This document shows positions 46,953-55,665 of a DNA stretch of 64,000 nt, piece by piece (the first letter of the stretch is position 1; each line of letters begins with the position of its first letter). A program made the position numbers and the translations under genes. The notes under the pieces are model-generated. The model ran no database searches. It had not been told where the DNA came from and saw nothing but the letters and a program-made list of their open reading frames with translations. The DNA is taken from NCBI GenBank assembly GCA_903871935.1, contig CAIQIQ010000050.1, positions 62,001-126,000 on the forward strand. Direction: 5' to 3'. This DNA comes from an uncultured Phycisphaerales bacterium (GTDB taxonomy: Bacteria > Planctomycetota > Phycisphaerae > Tepidisphaerales > Tepidisphaeraceae).

Positions 46953-47341
46953 CGCGGGTCGTCAACTTCCGCGACGGGAACAGATTCTGCCCGGCCCAGA
47001 CGTTCGAGATATCCCGCGACTACGGCCACCGCATGTTTGCAGCCGTCATGACCCACAGGGCAGGTGCATTTGGACTGGACGGAATGGTCCTTTGTCGCGT
47101 TCTCCTGCAACCGGACACGGACGACATAGCGATCGCCCCCATCAACCGTTGCGAGCAGACAGCCATCTTCGGAGATCGCCAGATCTCGTACTCGTCCCTG
47201 TCGTTGGTACGAGCGGCCACGCGACACCGAGCGGCTGCCCGCCCACTCCTCCAGATCATCCCAAGTCAATAGTTCCCAACCGCCTGCTGATGTTGGCTTA
47301 CCGCGTTCTGAACTCCGTTGCTCGGTAGATTTGCCAGCCAT
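46928..47341 (-). pseudogene. Truncated SWIM zinc-finger gene, fused at 3' end to AbiEi
   Basis: The first 137 codons of a SWIM protein, starting MAGKSTEQRSS (ATG 47341). It retains WELLTWDDLEEWAGSRSVSRGRSYQRQ and the SWIM motif CTCPVGHDGCKHAVAVVAGYLERL. At ...DDPRWNKL the sequence passes into the AbiEi gene out of frame and ends at TGA 46928. The remaining 80% of the gene is lost. The zinc finger alone may still be made. The homologous intact gene is at 51189-53315. Confidence 0.8.
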
Positions 47342-47501
47342 CGCTAATCCCACCCTTGGTGGTCGTGTCGAGTTGTGCTCCGTTGTTCAGAATGATAACC
47401 GCCTCACTGGAGCATGCACAATGAGTCGGTCGGTGTCCTGCGGAGGGATGCGCCACCACTGTGGTGTGGAACCATTCGCTCCGACTTGTGCTTGGCGGGA
47501 A

Positions 47502-48395
47502 TCATGGCGACCGCTTTGCGATCGCATCTGCCATCGCAACTGTAACGTTGAACGCCCGCTTGAGATCAAACCGATCAAAATCCTGTTGCCGAAGAACCGG
47601 TCGCAGGCGCGTCTGTAACTGCATCTGCAGCTCCGCGAGCCGACTCTCGGTGATGTTGACTGGATCGTTTCCGGGGATCGCCAATTTCTGCCTTACCAGT
47701 TGCACCAGATCCGGGGCACCTGGGTCAAGCGCAAGCGAAGCAATGGCATGGTCAAGATCGAAGAAATCACGGATCGCCGCCTCGCGGCGTGTCATCGCCG
47801 CCCGGAACTTTTCCGCCCACGCTTCGCGAAACGCGATGCACCTCACCTGAAGTGGCTGCACCAGCGGATCGCCACTCAGGGGATCCAGCAGAAGAGTGTT
47901 TGCAGGAGAGATGGCCGCCGGTAGCAGCAGGGGCTCGCGCAGGCTCACTTCGATTTTGATGGTTTCCAGGGCGCCATCAAGCATAGACCGGTAGCTGACG
48001 CTGCCATTGTATTGAGCCGAATCGTTCGCTCCCCGCATAGCCTCGGCGATCTGGAAGATGTCGCGATCGTTGGAAAGCGCCGCTACCGCGGCCTTGATAG
48101 GCGCGGCTTGTTGTCGGCGCTCACTTCGTGAGGCGGTCGTTGGCAGTGAGATGGCGAAGTCCAGATCCTCGCTGAGGCGATAGAACCCAGCGTGCACTTT
48201 GGCCAGGCACGTGCCACCCTTGAAGACCAATCGTGCATCGGCCGCAGCCAGATGCGCTAACAACGCGCTGCCAAAATAGTCTTTCTCGATTAGCCGCGCT
48301 GTGAAGCCGGTACGGACAGCCGTGAAGTTCAGTGCTTCCCGGAACATCTCGACATCTTCGTGAACCGTTAATGCTGGCGGCTTCGACTTATCCAT
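47502..48395 (-). CDS. AbiEii-type nucleotidyltransferase toxin, copy 2
   Basis: A 297-residue homologue of copy 1 at 45380. Key signature FKGGTCLAKVHAGFYRLSEDLDFAIS is conserved, and the protein has the same length. Differences are spread along the protein rather than clustered, so the two pairs diverged some time ago. The start overlaps the AbiEi stop by 8 bases, the typical AbiE gene arrangement. It should act as a bacteriostatic toxin, or abortive-infection effector, held by the AbiEi of this copy. Confidence 0.92.
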   Translation of the reverse strand: MDKSKPPALTVHEDVEMFREALNFTAVRTGFTARLIEKDYFGSALLAHLAAADARLVFKGGTCLAKVHAGFYRLSEDLDFAISLPTTASRSERRQQAAPIKAAVAALSNDRDIFQIAEAMRGANDSAQYNGSVSYRSMLDGALETIKIEVSLREPLLLPAAISPANTLLLDPLSGDPLVQPLQVRCIAFREAWAEKFRAAMTRREAAIRDFFDLDHAIASLALDPGAPDLVQLVRQKLAIPGNDPVNITESRLAELQMQLQTRLRPVLRQQDFDRFDLKRAFNVTVAMADAIAKRSP

Positions 48396-49182
48396 TGAGC
48401 ACCACCCCCCAGCGACGACTGGTCTTGCCTCGGCGCGGTTGATTGGGCACGAAGGAAATCACGCTGGCCAAATTGCCGAGAACTCGTTCCAGTTTCTTCA
48501 GAAGGTTCCGGGCGACACCATCTTGCTCCAGCAGCGCCCCGATACGCCGGATGGTTCCTTGGTTGCCATACAAGAGTGCCAGGTCGACCAACTCGGCGGC
48601 TTTCACCCGACGGACCGCCATCTCCTGTCTGATCCAGGCGTATGCCCGAGGTAAAGTGTCAAAGCGTGACCAGTCATACACCGCATCCACCAGGCAGCGG
48701 GCGCGGGAGCAGTAGACGGTAGTCAGACCATCAGGCGTTGTGATTTCTTCGGTGGCGCCCAAGCGATCGTCGGCCACTTTGATCAGCGTGAGGGCGACCG
48801 CCCCGATCATACGGTCGCCCGACAACCGATTGTTATAGGCATAAATTCGGGTCGGTACTTGCTCATCGAAGCCATAGCGGTTGAAGGCATTGGGGCCGCA
48901 GATTTGATAGCGGCCATGGCGGTCGGCGATGAGGGTGTTCAGGGCCAGGGTCTCATCGGGGCTCCAGGCATCGCCCAGCGGCAAACGCGGCGGCAGCAGG
49001 TACAATCCCCGGCGTACGCGAACAATAAGCCCGGATAGGGTCATGCGGCTCAACAGATAGCGTTCCTGCGTCGGCGTGAGGCGCAGCTGCTCAGTCAGTT
49101 CGCCTGACCGGATCGTCCGAAGCCGGCGCATCTGTGCATAGGCGAGCAGGCGGCTTTCGAGTTGTCCGAGGGGCCGTGCCAT
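48388..49182 (-). CDS. AbiEi-type antitoxin, intact, copy 2
   Basis: A 264-residue protein with an N-terminal winged helix (LLAYAQMRRLRTIRSGELTEQLRLTPTQERYLLSRMTLSGLIVRVRRGLYLLPP) followed by the AbiEi C-terminal domain (AFNRYGFDEQVPTRIYAYNNRLSG). In characterised AbiE systems the antitoxin represses its own promoter by binding inverted repeats; a candidate inverted repeat sits just upstream at 49204-49224. ATG 49182 has almost no leader after the predicted -10 box, so the mRNA may be leaderless. Co-transcribed with AbiEii. Confidence 0.92.
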   Translation of the reverse strand: MARPLGQLESRLLAYAQMRRLRTIRSGELTEQLRLTPTQERYLLSRMTLSGLIVRVRRGLYLLPPRLPLGDAWSPDETLALNTLIADRHGRYQICGPNAFNRYGFDEQVPTRIYAYNNRLSGDRMIGAVALTLIKVADDRLGATEEITTPDGLTTVYCSRARCLVDAVYDWSRFDTLPRAYAWIRQEMAVRRVKAAELVDLALLYGNQGTIRRIGALLEQDGVARNLLKKLERVLGNLASVISFVPNQPRRGKTSRRWGVVLNG

Positions 49183-49189
49183 CTATCAC

Positions 49190-49224
49190 ATTATACTTAC
49201 CAGTAATCGTCTCGCAAGCGATTA
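49190..49224 (-). promoter_or_regulatory. AbiEi promoter and candidate autorepression operator
   Basis: Minus strand: TATAAT at 49195-49190 with TTGCGA at 49217-49212, 16 bases apart. The predicted transcription start is at or very near ATG 49182, so the transcript would be leaderless. The inverted repeat TAATCG / CGATTA (49204-49209 and 49219-49224) overlaps the -35 box, fitting repression by AbiEi as known for this family. Confidence 0.55.
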
Positions 49225-49551
49225 TACGAAAATAGAATACGATAACAGTTCGCTTATGAAGGCATCCAATTCCACTCTCGGCAAGGTGGTTGATGGCCGC
49301 TTTCGTGGCAGCAATCTCGGTTGGCGTTCGTCGGCCGGATGCTTCAACCTGCGAGTGCGATGTGCGAAAGAGAAGGGGTACGCTGAAACCATGCCGATGC
49401 CTCAGCCGCTATAGAGGTGGACGAGATTCCGTCCAAGGAGCAATTGTTTAATGCATTCAGACATGCCAACCAGCGTGTACGCGGCCAAAGCGATAGCGCG
49501 TTTCCCCTCGCAGTGCCGAAACAGCTACATTTTAGCTACACCCGGCCCGCC
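49225..49551. other. Right end of element 1, no gene
   Basis: Mostly non-coding sequence between the AbiEi promoter and the terminator. It includes AGCTACATTTTAGCTACA at 49523-49540, the right-end counterpart of the GGCTACA pairs. A short stretch near 49390 (GATGCCTCAGCCGCT) is similar to one near 53600 in the other element end. No open frame here has convincing support. Confidence 0.5.
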
Positions 49552-49584
49552 GAAAAAGAAACGCCAGCCATAAGTGGCTGGCGT
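49552..49584 (-). terminator. Terminator downstream of the second tRNA-Met 3' half
   Basis: Minus strand: ACGCCAGCCA and TGGCTGGCGT form a perfect 10-base stem with a four-base loop, followed by TTCTTTTT. The stem is homologous to the one at 53697-53718. A textbook rho-independent terminator located just after the tRNA 3' half. Confidence 0.85.
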
Positions 49585-49598
49585 TCTGAAACTTACAG

Positions 49599-49645
49599 TA
49601 GCGGGGGCAGGATTCGAACCTGCGACCTCCGGGTTATGAGCGGGT
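49599..49645 (-). repeat. att repeat 2: tRNA-Met (CAT) 3' half
   Basis: Second copy of the 47-base repeat, identical to the copies at 44378 and 53734 over the core. It marks the junction between element 1 (44378-49599) and element 2 (49599-53734). Confidence 0.85.
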
Positions 49646-49759
49646 CAGGCCTGCTTCCCCGAAGCCTTTGATTTCACGCAACTTACGCCAGTGCCGTTAT
49701 CTAGCAGTATCTTCGGAATATCGACATGTGCCACATTTGCGCCATGTCGAACAGCATTT

Positions 49760-49777
49760 GGCTACATTCTGGCTACA
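49760..49777. repeat. Paired GGCTACA repeats, left end of element 2
   Basis: GGCTACATTCTGGCTACA, 115 bases from the att 2 core, the same distance as in elements 1 and 3. The intervening sequence is also conserved in all three elements. Confidence 0.6.
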
Positions 49778-49817
49778 GTCGGCTCGCATGTCAAACGGCG
49801 CGATCCAGTCGTGAGAA

Positions 49818-51011
49818 TCACATATCACGCCACGAATGGAACGCCACATCGTGGCGGACGTAGGATTGGTCGCCGCCATAGATCAATGCTGCCGGCCCGG
49901 CTGAATCACCTGCCAGGGTGCGCCAATAGTCCAAGCCCTCCGTCGAGTCCGAAGCCACGGTCTGCCCGGACTTGATCTCGATTGGCAACAACCGCTTGCC
50001 CGAATCGATCAGCACATCCACTTCGTGACCGGTCGAATCGCGCCAGAAGTAGATGTCGGCTTCCATGCCGCGGTGCAGGTAACTCTTGACCAGTTCGGAG
50101 ACGACCAGACTCTCGAAGATCGCCCCGCGTGAGGCGTGGCTTGGCAGATCTTCGGAAGTGCGAATTCGCAGGAGGTAGCACAGCAGACCGGTGTCCAGGA
50201 AATACAGCTTCGGGCTCTTGATGAGCCGCTTGCTGAAGTTCTGGTGATGCGGCCGCAACTGATAGGCGATAAAGCTGGCTTCCAGCAGCGATATCCATCG
50301 TCGGGCTGTGGTGTGGGAGACGCCGCAATCGGCAGCCAGGGAACTCAGATTGAGAAGTTGCCCATTACGACCCGCGCACAGGCGCACAAAACGATCGAAG
50401 GTGTCGATGTCCCCCACGTTCAGGACGTTTCGCACGTCGCGCTCGACGTAGGTCTGCACGTAACCGGCCAGCCATTGGGCGGGGTCCAGTTTCTGGTCAT
50501 GAATGCGCGGATAGAAACCGGTGTGCAGCACGGAGAGAAGTTCGCCTGCAGTGGGTCTGCGGCGAGGGTGCAACTCACCCAGAGACTCGGGCACCACGGG
50601 CGGATGCCGATTCAGTTCGGCAAGCGAGAATGGCAGCAAGTGCAAGATGGCGCTGCGCCCGGCCAGAGTCTGGCTGATGTTGTTCAGCAACAGAAAGTTC
50701 TGCGAGCCTGTCAGGATGAAACGGCCCGGTCGCGGCGCCTCATCGGCCAAGACCTGGATGTAGGAGAACAGCTCCGGTACACGCTGTATCTCATCGAGGA
50801 TGACGCGCCCGGTGAACTGGCGCAGGAAGCCGCGAGGATCCTCGGTGGCGAAGGTCCGCTGATCGGGCGCTTCCAGCGAGACGTATTGGGCCTTGGGAAA
50901 CGCGGAACGGACCAGCGTCGTCTTTCCGGACTGGCGCGGTCCGGTCACGGTCACCACCGGGTATTTCCGGGCGGCGGCGGCGAGCTTTGGGGCCAGGTGG
51001 CGGGCGATCAT
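49818..51011 (-). CDS. AAA ATPase with DUF4143 domain
   Basis: A 397-residue protein. The N-terminal P-loop domain has Walker A TVTGPRQSGKTTLVRSAF (near 22-40), Walker B FTGRVILDEIQRVPELF and LTGSQNFLL, all characteristic of the DUF4143-type AAA family. The C-terminal DUF4143 part includes a winged helix (LSSLAADCGVSHTTARRWISLLEASFIAYQL) and a restriction-nuclease-like core (DSTGHEVDVLIDSGKRLLPIEIKSGQ, with E-V-D...E-I-K). Such proteins are common in genomic islands and may have DNA-binding or nuclease roles. A near-perfect palindrome lies just upstream, and AGAAGGA precedes ATG 51011. Confidence 0.9.
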   Translation of the reverse strand: MIARHLAPKLAAAARKYPVVTVTGPRQSGKTTLVRSAFPKAQYVSLEAPDQRTFATEDPRGFLRQFTGRVILDEIQRVPELFSYIQVLADEAPRPGRFILTGSQNFLLLNNISQTLAGRSAILHLLPFSLAELNRHPPVVPESLGELHPRRRPTAGELLSVLHTGFYPRIHDQKLDPAQWLAGYVQTYVERDVRNVLNVGDIDTFDRFVRLCAGRNGQLLNLSSLAADCGVSHTTARRWISLLEASFIAYQLRPHHQNFSKRLIKSPKLYFLDTGLLCYLLRIRTSEDLPSHASRGAIFESLVVSELVKSYLHRGMEADIYFWRDSTGHEVDVLIDSGKRLLPIEIKSGQTVASDSTEGLDYWRTLAGDSAGPAALIYGGDQSYVRHDVAFHSWRDM

Positions 51012-51024
51012 GGCCTATCCTTCT

Positions 51025-51047
51025 GATTGAATATCCGATATTCAATC
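51025..51047. promoter_or_regulatory. Perfect palindromic operator upstream of the DUF4143 ATPase gene
   Basis: GATTGAATATC and GATATTCAATC are exact reverse complements separated by a single base, in a locally AT-rich stretch 14 bases before ATG 51011. Its position covers the likely promoter. The protein that binds it is unknown; the winged helix in the ATPase itself is one candidate. Confidence 0.6.
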
Positions 51048-51188
51048 TACAACGACACGGGAGAAAGTCAAGGTGCAGCGCCAGCATGCAATGGTTTCCA
51101 GTCGCATTCGGCGCAGCGGATGTGTCGTGCAAGAAAACGGATGCCTGGTACTGTGGTTCCCTGCCGAAGATACTGGCAATTCACATGT

Positions 51189-53315
51189 TCATCGATGGGG
51201 CTTGTGGGTTGCGACAATCGGCCGGTCCTCCAGTCGATCCAGGATTTCCATGAATCGGGGTCGGTTGCGGTGGCCAACACGGGTCTCCTCCACCAGTTGC
51301 TTCCACTCATGTTCGCGATCAATGGACCTCATGATGGGTTTCATCTTCTGCAAATAGGCCGCGACCGTTTCGTACGCGCCAACATTGGCATGAGTGAGAT
51401 TCTGATTGATCTGCGTGCGATAGATCTCCAGCGATCGCTGAGGATGCGAGAGTGCGACTGCCTCGGCCACGTTGTCCGCATGCGCTGCGGGGCTGGTCCA
51501 TGACGCGCCGCATACCGTTTGCTTCCGCTGGGCGCGCAGCAGATCAAACCAACGAAGTGCGTCGTCCGGACGTTTGTCGGCGATGGCCATGTCGATCAGA
51601 ACGTCAAAATGCGGGCCGTTCGAAGGGCGCCGATGATCGTCCGGTCGCAATAGCGGAACTAGAAACGCCGATATCGGCAGCGGCCAATCTTCGGCTGTCT
51701 GGATCTTTTGGTCGCCCCTCTTCGTTAGGGTGACATGTATCGGGGCGATACCGGTCTCCAGAAATCGCTGCGCCGATCGACACACAGCCTCCTGGCACTT
51801 TGCCTTGGCGGCCGCGGTCACGAGTTGGTTGTACGCTTCCCTGCTGGGACGATCGAAGAACTGACAGGCGGCGTGAGCAGCCACGATGTCCCATCGCTTG
51901 CGATGGCTCGCCACGTCGCAGATCTGCTTGGCAAGATTGCCCGCAATGCCCGGAAGTGTTTTCGCGGTCTTCTCGATCCCCTCCGCCGCCCAGCGTTCTG
52001 CGTCATCGTAACGCTTCTGATCGATGAGGAAGCTGACTAGGCGCTCATAGCTGCCGGTCGTACGCGCTTCCTTTTCGTATATCGCCAGCGCCTCATCGCC
52101 ACGACCAGCACTGTTCAGCGCCTGGATTAGCCAATCACTGATCTGGTCGCGCTCATAATTCCGGGAAAACCCCTCGCCAACATCGTCATTATCGCTATCG
52201 TCCGAATGCCGACGCCCAGACTTGGTCGCGGCCAGTCGGGCCGCCAAATCGTCCGCAACCGCGGACCAATCGGCTGGCTGATACTTCGCATTGAGCACGA
52301 TGTTTGCGGTATCGCCGATGACGTCATAACCATCCTGAAGCAGCGCGTCGATAGCGAAAAGCAACTTCTGAGGCCGCGTGAGGCTCGATTGGGCCACTGC
52401 TCGGAACACCACGGCCAGGCATCGGGCCAACTCCATAGCCGTTTCGCCCTCATCGTGCGATCGGCCCAGTTGTTCCATGCCGCAATCGACTATTTCCCGG
52501 CCAAGTTGCGCCACCGCATCCGCATGGCCCATCTCAACCAGTCGCTCCAGTCGATGTAGCAGCCGGCTGTAGTCCGGGATGCTTCCTTCGCCATTCCAGT
52601 GATTGCGCCACGCCTCTTGCGATGTGACGCGCTGCAGTTCTTTCCGCGCCTGCACGACCAACCGATCGACATCACCTTCAGCCAGGGCGATCCGCTCGCG
52701 GAACTCTTCTCTCAGCTCGGGGAATCGCTTCGTGAGCGAGCAAACCAGTTCCGCCAGATCGTCACGGTTCTTTGCGTGTATGTGCTGCCTGATCTTCTCG
52801 TCCCATTCTTCCCGGGTTTGTCGCTCTGGCTGGCTGCGGGCCGGCTTCACTTCTTCGCCGATCTCCTCGTCGCTCTCGTCCTCATCCAAATCCGTATCTG
52901 CGTCATCGTCCGTCAGTTTGTCCCACCGTGGATCATCCGCATCCGCTATGGGAACCACTTCGCCGCGGACCAACCGTTCGAGGTATTCCGCCACCACGGC
53001 CACCGCGTGCTTACAGCCGTCATAACCCACTGGACATGTGCATCGGGACTGAACCGGGGCTTGATTGTTCTGTTTGGCCTGCAACTCGACGCAAACCACA
53101 TAGCGATCGCCGCCCATGACCGTTGCCAATAGACGGCCATCTTCGGAGGTCGCCAAGTCTCGCACTCGGCCCTGTCGTTGGTACGAACGCCCACGTGACA
53201 CCGAGCGACCACCGGCCCACGCCTCCAGATCATTCCAGGTCAATGCTTCCCATTTGCCCGCCGACGAGGATTTGCCGGCGTTTGCTGTCGGTTCCTTATC
53301 TGATTTGTTTGCCAT
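51189..53315 (-). CDS. SWIM zinc-finger protein, intact
   Basis: A 708-residue protein. I start it at ATG 53315 (MANKSDKEP), the start also shared by the truncated homologue at 47341; the open frame extends to 53339. Near the N-terminus it reads WEALTWNDLEAWAGGRSVSRGRSYQRQGRVRDL and carries the SWIM motif CTCPVGYDGCKH (C-x-C-x6-C-x-H). A long acidic linker (about 125-160) follows, then about 500 residues of helical, TPR-like repeats. SWIM domains bind nucleic acids or proteins. The gene is repeatedly linked to AbiE genes here (two degraded copies), suggesting a functional association. Confidence 0.88.
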   Translation of the reverse strand: MANKSDKEPTANAGKSSSAGKWEALTWNDLEAWAGGRSVSRGRSYQRQGRVRDLATSEDGRLLATVMGGDRYVVCVELQAKQNNQAPVQSRCTCPVGYDGCKHAVAVVAEYLERLVRGEVVPIADADDPRWDKLTDDDADTDLDEDESDEEIGEEVKPARSQPERQTREEWDEKIRQHIHAKNRDDLAELVCSLTKRFPELREEFRERIALAEGDVDRLVVQARKELQRVTSQEAWRNHWNGEGSIPDYSRLLHRLERLVEMGHADAVAQLGREIVDCGMEQLGRSHDEGETAMELARCLAVVFRAVAQSSLTRPQKLLFAIDALLQDGYDVIGDTANIVLNAKYQPADWSAVADDLAARLAATKSGRRHSDDSDNDDVGEGFSRNYERDQISDWLIQALNSAGRGDEALAIYEKEARTTGSYERLVSFLIDQKRYDDAERWAAEGIEKTAKTLPGIAGNLAKQICDVASHRKRWDIVAAHAACQFFDRPSREAYNQLVTAAAKAKCQEAVCRSAQRFLETGIAPIHVTLTKRGDQKIQTAEDWPLPISAFLVPLLRPDDHRRPSNGPHFDVLIDMAIADKRPDDALRWFDLLRAQRKQTVCGASWTSPAAHADNVAEAVALSHPQRSLEIYRTQINQNLTHANVGAYETVAAYLQKMKPIMRSIDREHEWKQLVEETRVGHRNRPRFMEILDRLEDRPIVATHKPHR

Positions 53316-53676
53316 AGCCAACTCCATCCGTGGCAACACGGAAGTTCACGACGAAAACCAGAATAGTTCGGATGGATCATTCGGTCGAGGGGTGGCTGAT
53401 TGGCGAAGATCACAGCGACCGTCTAGCCACCCAATCCGCCTTTGCGATCGCTGCGCCGAACAACCGCTTTCTGACGGGTGGGCGTTCCGCGTCGGGAAAG
53501 AGTGAGGAATAACCGGGAAACTGAAATATCAGCACTGGTTCATCCGCTGTGCTTGCGGACGGGAACTGTCGAAAGGAGCCGATTCCATGATGCCGGGAAG
53601 ATTGCTCGGTGGCCTCATGCCTCAGCGCGCAAGGCTGAGCATGCGGCGGCGTCGAGTTAGCTACATTTCAGCTACA
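53316..53676. other. Right end of element 2, no gene
   Basis: About 360 bases upstream of the SWIM start. It contains AGCTACATTTCAGCTACA at 53659-53676, the right-end repeat pair, 58 bases before att 3. A stretch near 53600 resembles the corresponding part of element 1. No supported open frame. Confidence 0.5.
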
Positions 53677-53686
53677 CGTGCTCCCC

Positions 53687-53720
53687 CCAAAAAAGACGCC
53701 AGTCACAAGTGACTGGCGAT
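53687..53720 (-). terminator. Terminator downstream of the third tRNA-Met 3' half
   Basis: Minus strand: CGCCAGTCAC pairs with GTGACTGGCG around a two-base loop, followed by TCTTTTTTGG. Sequence and position match the terminator at 49552-49584. Confidence 0.85.
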
Positions 53721-53733
53721 AAACAACTTAAAG

Positions 53734-53780
53734 TAGCGGGGGCAGGATTCGAACCTGCGACCTCCGGGTTATGAGCGGGT
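53734..53780 (-). repeat. att repeat 3: tRNA-Met (CAT) 3' half
   Basis: Third copy of the core repeat. To the right lie the same 115-base spacer and GGCTACA pair (53895-53912), so it begins a third element that extends beyond the window. Confidence 0.85.
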
Positions 53781-53894
53781 TAGGACCGCTTTCCGGAAGC
53801 CTTTGATTTCACGCAACTTACGCCAGTGCCGTGGTCTAGCAGGAAATTCAGAAAATCGACATGTGCCACATTTGCACCATGCCGAACGGCATTC

Positions 53895-53912
53895 GGCTAC
53901 ATTTTGGCTACA
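53895..53912. repeat. Paired GGCTACA repeats, left end of element 3
   Basis: GGCTACATTTTGGCTACA, again 115 bases right of the att core. The spacer (GCCTTTGATTTCACGCAAC..., 53799 onward) is shared with the other two copies. Confidence 0.6.
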
Positions 53913-54381
53913 GTCGCCCCCCGCGTCAACACCCAACCTGGCGAACCTGCATCGTCGGGAAGACGCCACCCACAGCGAAGGGCGCGTTGCCCGCGGGAGT
54001 GAGCCAGGGCCGATCAACGATCGTACTCTGAGCTGGCGAGGTCTCAAGCTGGCAGCGCATTGAGACCATAGATCGCGTAGGTGCCGAAGGCAGAACGCAC
54101 CCAGTCTCAAAGTACCAGGTTTTTGCATCCTCCTCCGCACTACTGGTATTGCTGTCGGCAACGTCGAAGCGGCCACGGCGATGCCATTTCCCGATCTCAT
54201 CGAGAGACGCAAGCCTCGTTAGCGTTGCACGATACTCCCCCATGAACCTCGGCGGGCCACCGTAGAGGGCAGAACACTGTGTTCGGGCGGGAGGCAGAGA
54301 CACCAGCATGTAGGCGCCATTCGGATTCCGCGCGCATTGATCGGGAATTAGCCTTCCGCCAATGGTCCGGAATTAAGCCGA
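53913..54381. other. Region with an unassigned minus-strand open frame
   Basis: An open frame on the minus strand (about 53926-54369) reads RLIPDQCARNPNGAYMLVSL and RFMGEYRATLTRLASLDEIGKW, which look protein-like, but the second half is low-complexity and there is no clear start after the TAA stop near 54370. It follows the nucleoside-phosphorylase-like gene by about 13 bases. It may be a remnant of a truncated gene; function unknown. Confidence 0.3.
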
Positions 54382-55665
54382 TCAGCGTGCTGGACGTATG
54401 TCGATCAAGGCATCAGCGGCCAACAGTACATGATGCACAAGCGACACCGCCGCTGCAGCAGCCAGCGGCTGGTAGCGATCGTCCTTGTGGCCGTCTGCCC
54501 AGTCGCAGATAGCTTTCACAAGAATCCACTCGACACCCTCGCGGGCGGCAGCCGCGAACACTCCTGCGCCCTCCATCTCGCCACCGATACCTTCCGGGAA
54601 GCGGCCAAAAAGCTGGTCCTTGAACTCCTTGTCGTCGATCAGTTTTTCGCCCGAAAGTAGAGCGCCGATCTTAAGAGTGACGGGTCTACCGTCGGGGCGC
54701 ACGAACTGCCATCCCTGCACGTTACGAAACCGATTCAACAAGACGCGTCCGACAGGTGGGATCGGCGCGCGGTTCACGGACGTTTCTCCGACGCGCTGTG
54801 GCTCGTACGGGACAATTCGGTCCGCAACCAGCACGTCGGCGATCTGCTGCTTTTTGTCGTCCTTTCCGAGCGCCAGCCCCACCATGATGAGCGCGCGGGG
54901 TAGCCATGCCGCAATGGCAGTGGCCGAAGCTAAGATCGCGGCATCCCGACCAACTGCTCCCATAGCGCACATGGTCAGGGCGGTGGTGTGAGCGCCAAAC
55001 TGACCGACGAAGTATGTCTCTCCGCGGTGGTGGACGCGCAGCACCGTTGTCTGACCCGGAAGTGGTGTCAAGAACTTCAGCGCCGCGTCCCTTTCTATCT
55101 CGTTCGCAGTCATCAGGACAATATCAACGCTGGCGGGCGCGACGGATCGGTCCGCTGGTTTAGCGACCGGTACTTTGCGAACAAACCACTCCGCGGTCTG
55201 GTACTCGGTGAGAGGGTCCGTTACTCCAGGTTGTTGAACGGGATTCTCTGATGCTACAGCCGGCGTCTCAGTCGTGCCGATTGCCATCGTGACAGGATCG
55301 ACCGGAACACTCCTTCCCTCCTCCGAGAGGACGACGAATTCCGGCGACGACTGGTCTGGGTCGTCGTAGATCAAGCCGCGAGTGCGAAGCTTGTTCACCG
55401 CGTCAAAGTACTTCCTCCGCAGCCACTCAGGGCCTCGCTCACCACCGTACGCTTGGTACGCCCCGTTCATCACAAGGACCCCGGTCTCCGTGACGTTCCG
55501 ACCCAGCGCCTTTGGCGCCAATTCAAACTGCAGGATCGATTCCAGGCTTCCCCCGAAATAACCGGCTGGCGGTCTCTCCCGCTCGTTTGTTCGAAGAATG
55601 GTCAGGATTTGTCCAGCCATCTGGTCGACGGAGCACTTCTGGAGATCGATCTTCACACGACTCAT
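54382..55665 (-). CDS. Winged-helix protein with a nucleoside-phosphorylase (PNP/MTAN) domain
   Basis: A 427-residue protein, start ATG 55665 after GAGGT. Residues about 1-130 resemble a winged helix (GILIT-like QMAGQILTILRTNERERPPAGYFG, EWLRRKYFDAVNKLRTRGLIYDD). From about 150 is a phosphorylase superfamily domain: VDIVLMTANEIERDAALKFL at the start and GGEMEGAGVFAAAA (Met364 region) with DWADGHKDDRYQPLAAAAA, which match the MEG/A and D-x-A motifs of MTAN/PNP enzymes. In immune systems of bacteria such domains can act as effectors that degrade nucleotides; the neighbouring caspase-like gene fits. No experimental support is implied. Confidence 0.75.
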   Translation of the reverse strand: MSRVKIDLQKCSVDQMAGQILTILRTNERERPPAGYFGGSLESILQFELAPKALGRNVTETGVLVMNGAYQAYGGERGPEWLRRKYFDAVNKLRTRGLIYDDPDQSSPEFVVLSEEGRSVPVDPVTMAIGTTETPAVASENPVQQPGVTDPLTEYQTAEWFVRKVPVAKPADRSVAPASVDIVLMTANEIERDAALKFLTPLPGQTTVLRVHHRGETYFVGQFGAHTTALTMCAMGAVGRDAAILASATAIAAWLPRALIMVGLALGKDDKKQQIADVLVADRIVPYEPQRVGETSVNRAPIPPVGRVLLNRFRNVQGWQFVRPDGRPVTLKIGALLSGEKLIDDKEFKDQLFGRFPEGIGGEMEGAGVFAAAAREGVEWILVKAICDWADGHKDDRYQPLAAAAAVSLVHHVLLAADALIDIRPAR

